NCBI GenBank assembly: GCA_029210175.1
Contig: JARGPL010000043.1
Span: 124,001-188,000, forward strand
Length of the DNA stretch: 64,000 nt
Direction: 5' to 3'
Source: Minwuia sp.
Lineage (GTDB): Bacteria > Pseudomonadota > Alphaproteobacteria > Minwuiales > Minwuiaceae
Under the pieces are notes generated by a model, which saw only the letters and a program-made list of their open reading frames with translations, did not search any database and was not told where the DNA came from. Both the position numbers and the translations under genes were made by a program. This document shows, piece after piece, positions 62,522 to 64,000 of this stretch. Each line of letters begins with the position of its first letter. Position 1 is the stretch's first letter.

Positions 62522-62571
62522 TCACACGTTCTGACGTGCCTGACGGGAAATGATCTGAAGGGATGAAGGAT

Positions 62572-63384
62572 ATGGCAAACGGGCTGTTGCTTGTCGGCTG
62601 CGGCAAGATGGGCGGGGCGATGCTGGCCGGTTGGCTGGAACAGGGCACGGACCCGGCGACCGTTGTCGTTGTGGAGCCTGCGGATGTGCTGCGTCAGCCA
62701 TGGACCGCAAGCGGCGTGACCGCCGTCGCCTCCGCTGCCGATATTCCGGCTGACTTCGTTCCGGATTGCGTGATCTTTGCCGTGAAGCCACAGCAGATGG
62801 CCATGGTGACCCCTGACTACAAACGGTTTGTCGGGTCGGACACGCAGTTCCTGTCCATTGCGGCGGGCACCACCATTGCCTTCTTCGAGGGGGTGCTTGG
62901 CGCCCATGCCGCCATTGTCCGCACCATGCCCAATACGCCTGCCGCCGTCGGCAAGGGCATGCTGGTTGCCTGCCCGAACGGTCCTGTGACTGCGGCCATG
63001 CGGTCCCGTGCGGACAGCTTGCTGGCCGCTGTCGGCGCTGTTGCCTGGATCGATGATGAGTTCCTGATGGATGCTGTCACGGCGGTGTCCGGTTCAGGCC
63101 CCGCCTATGTCTTCTACATGATCCAGTGCATGGCCGAGGCCGGGGTTGCGGCGGGATTGCCCGCCGAGCTTGCGGCTCAACTGGCGTCGCAGACCGTCTA
63201 TGGCGCCGGTGCGCTGGCCCATTCGGCGGCAGAAGACCCGGGCACGCTCAGGAAGAACGTGACCAGCCCCGGCGGTACGACCCAGGCCGCGCTGGAGGTG
63301 CTGATGGCCGATGACGGCCTGTCGCCGCTGATGCGCCGTGCCGTTGACGCGGCGGCGGTCCGCAGCCGGGAATTGGGCGCGTAA
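62572..63384 (+). CDS. proC: Pyrroline-5-carboxylate reductase
   Basis: Last enzyme of proline biosynthesis (270 residues; NADPH-dependent). LLLVGCGKMGGAMLAGWLE is the nucleotide site, TMPNTPAAVGKGM the substrate loop, and AVSGSGPAYVFYMIQCMAEA with VTSPGGTTQAAL the family signature. ATG 62572 has GAAGGG nine bases upstream; ATG 62563 would add three residues but touches its ribosome site. Confidence 0.95.
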   Translation: MANGLLLVGCGKMGGAMLAGWLEQGTDPATVVVVEPADVLRQPWTASGVTAVASAADIPADFVPDCVIFAVKPQQMAMVTPDYKRFVGSDTQFLSIAAGTTIAFFEGVLGAHAAIVRTMPNTPAAVGKGMLVACPNGPVTAAMRSRADSLLAAVGAVAWIDDEFLMDAVTAVSGSGPAYVFYMIQCMAEAGVAAGLPAELAAQLASQTVYGAGALAHSAAEDPGTLRKNVTSPGGTTQAALEVLMADDGLSPLMRRAVDAAAVRSRELGA

Positions 63385-63423
63385 GACTCCAGTTGGCGGC
63401 TGCTTCTGCGGCTCTGGTGATGC

Positions 63424-64000
63424 TCAGATGATGACCCGGCTGTCCCGCCCGGCCAGCTTCGGTGCGGTGGCGGCAAGGTGTGCGATGGCGGCCTGAAGAC
63501 CACTCTCGTGCGGGACGTTCGTCTGGACCAGTGCGGCCTCTATCCCCGCCAGGGCACCAAGGATCATGGGGTCATTCAGGTCGCCCATGTGTCCGATGCG
63601 AAACACCTTGCCAGCCAGATGCGACAGGCCACCGCCGACAGCCACGTCAAAGACGTCCCGCGCGGTCTGACGGATTTCCTCGGCATCACCATTGTCGACC
63701 CTGCGCACCACGGTCAGGGATGTCGACCGTTCCTCTGGCCGCATGGCGTTGAATTCCAGCGCCCCGGCCCGGGCCCATTCGCTCACCGCCGCCTGTACCG
63801 CACCGGCAAGCCTGGCATGCCGGGCAAAGACAGCGTCCAGTCCCCACTCATTCAGCATGGTGATGGCTTCGCGCAGTCCGAAAATGAGATGTTCGGGGGC
63901 GGTGCCGCAGAACCGGCGGTATTGCTCCATCCCCAACCGCGCATCCCACGACCAGTAATCGCGATGGGTGCGAACCTGCTTCGTGGCCGCCAGCGCCTTT
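63424..64000 (-). CDS. Class V aminotransferase (alanine-glyoxylate aminotransferase-like), N-terminus outside window
   Basis: The open frame runs off the window edge; ~191 C-terminal residues are seen. Family features are HRDYWSWDARLGMEQYRRFC, then GTAPEHLIFGLREAITMLNE, and AVGGGLSHLAGKVFRIGHMG with DLNDPMILGALAGIEAAL. The PLP-binding Lys must lie just beyond the edge. Serine-glyoxylate or alanine-glyoxylate transamination is likely. It is convergent with proC. Confidence 0.88.
   Translation of the reverse strand, partial: KALAATKQVRTHRDYWSWDARLGMEQYRRFCGTAPEHLIFGLREAITMLNEWGLDAVFARHARLAGAVQAAVSEWARAGALEFNAMRPEERSTSLTVVRRVDNGDAEEIRQTARDVFDVAVGGGLSHLAGKVFRIGHMGDLNDPMILGALAGIEAALVQTNVPHESGLQAAIAHLAATAPKLAGRDSRVII

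Overview
The window is GC-rich, densely coding DNA from an alphaproteobacterium. The evidence is gene order as I remember it: hisD and hisG with a UPF0262 gene and a DUF2948 gene beside murA; serC-serA; an NDUFAF5-like methyltransferase next to comF, grxC and a nitrilase; and an FeS-type photolyase. The many CoA-linked catabolic genes and a cation/proton antiporter operon suggest a free-living, possibly marine or Rhodospirillales-like heterotroph. That placement is inference.

Layout. Positions 1-8.2 kb hold the tail of a class III nucleotide cyclase, a broken MFS gene, sua5, a DmdC-like acyl-CoA dehydrogenase, a LexA-like repressor, a short patch of IS481 and allantoinase debris, a cupin, a second cyclase and an Nfu protein. 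From 8.3 to 21.2 kb there are two tandem Bax-like glucosaminidases, iorA-iorB, a photolyase, an epoxide-hydrolase-like gene with a PNPOx-fold gene, serC-serA behind a structured leader, and a glyoxalase II-like gene. From 21.2 to 27.2 kb lies a decayed sigma/YCII locus, a 30-bp perfect inverted repeat, an acyl-CoA dehydrogenase/TcuA/enolase-superfamily operon, a frameshifted thioesterase and an EthD protein. From 27.2 to 34.9 kb is a ten-gene Mrp/Mnh-type antiporter operon on the minus strand. From 35 to 49 kb are a double cold-shock protein, a small stress coiled-coil protein, an IS630 scrap, the methyltransferase/comF/grxC/nitrilase block, transporters, a TetR-thioesterase pair, MscS, a CoA/SDR/GST cluster and purB. 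From 49 to 57.7 kb are DsbA-like and cupin genes, a double-hotdog protein and the phosphatase/UPF0262/hisD/hisG/DUF2948/murA string. From 57.9 to 61.4 kb a STAS, metallo-hydrolase and CHASE2-SpoIIE phosphatase cassette follows, then an MDR reductase, proC and a truncated aminotransferase.

How the genes work together. Most are ordinary housekeeping or catabolic genes in short operons with 1-20 bp overlaps. The parts that look most unusual are: (i) the antiporter operon, in which the large A subunit appears split and three D-type pumping subunits plus a small unknown two-helix protein are present; (ii) the partner-switching cassette that couples a CHASE2 sensor phosphatase to a STAS protein through an unexplained metallo-hydrolase; (iii) the three-hairpin leader in front of serC; and (iv) a cluster of gene remnants (MFS with an internal deletion, IS481/puuE junction, sigma/YCII pair, one-base thioesterase frameshift, IS630 fragment) showing ongoing gene decay. 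No tRNA, rRNA, CRISPR array or prophage was seen. I found no clearly new defence or biosynthetic system.
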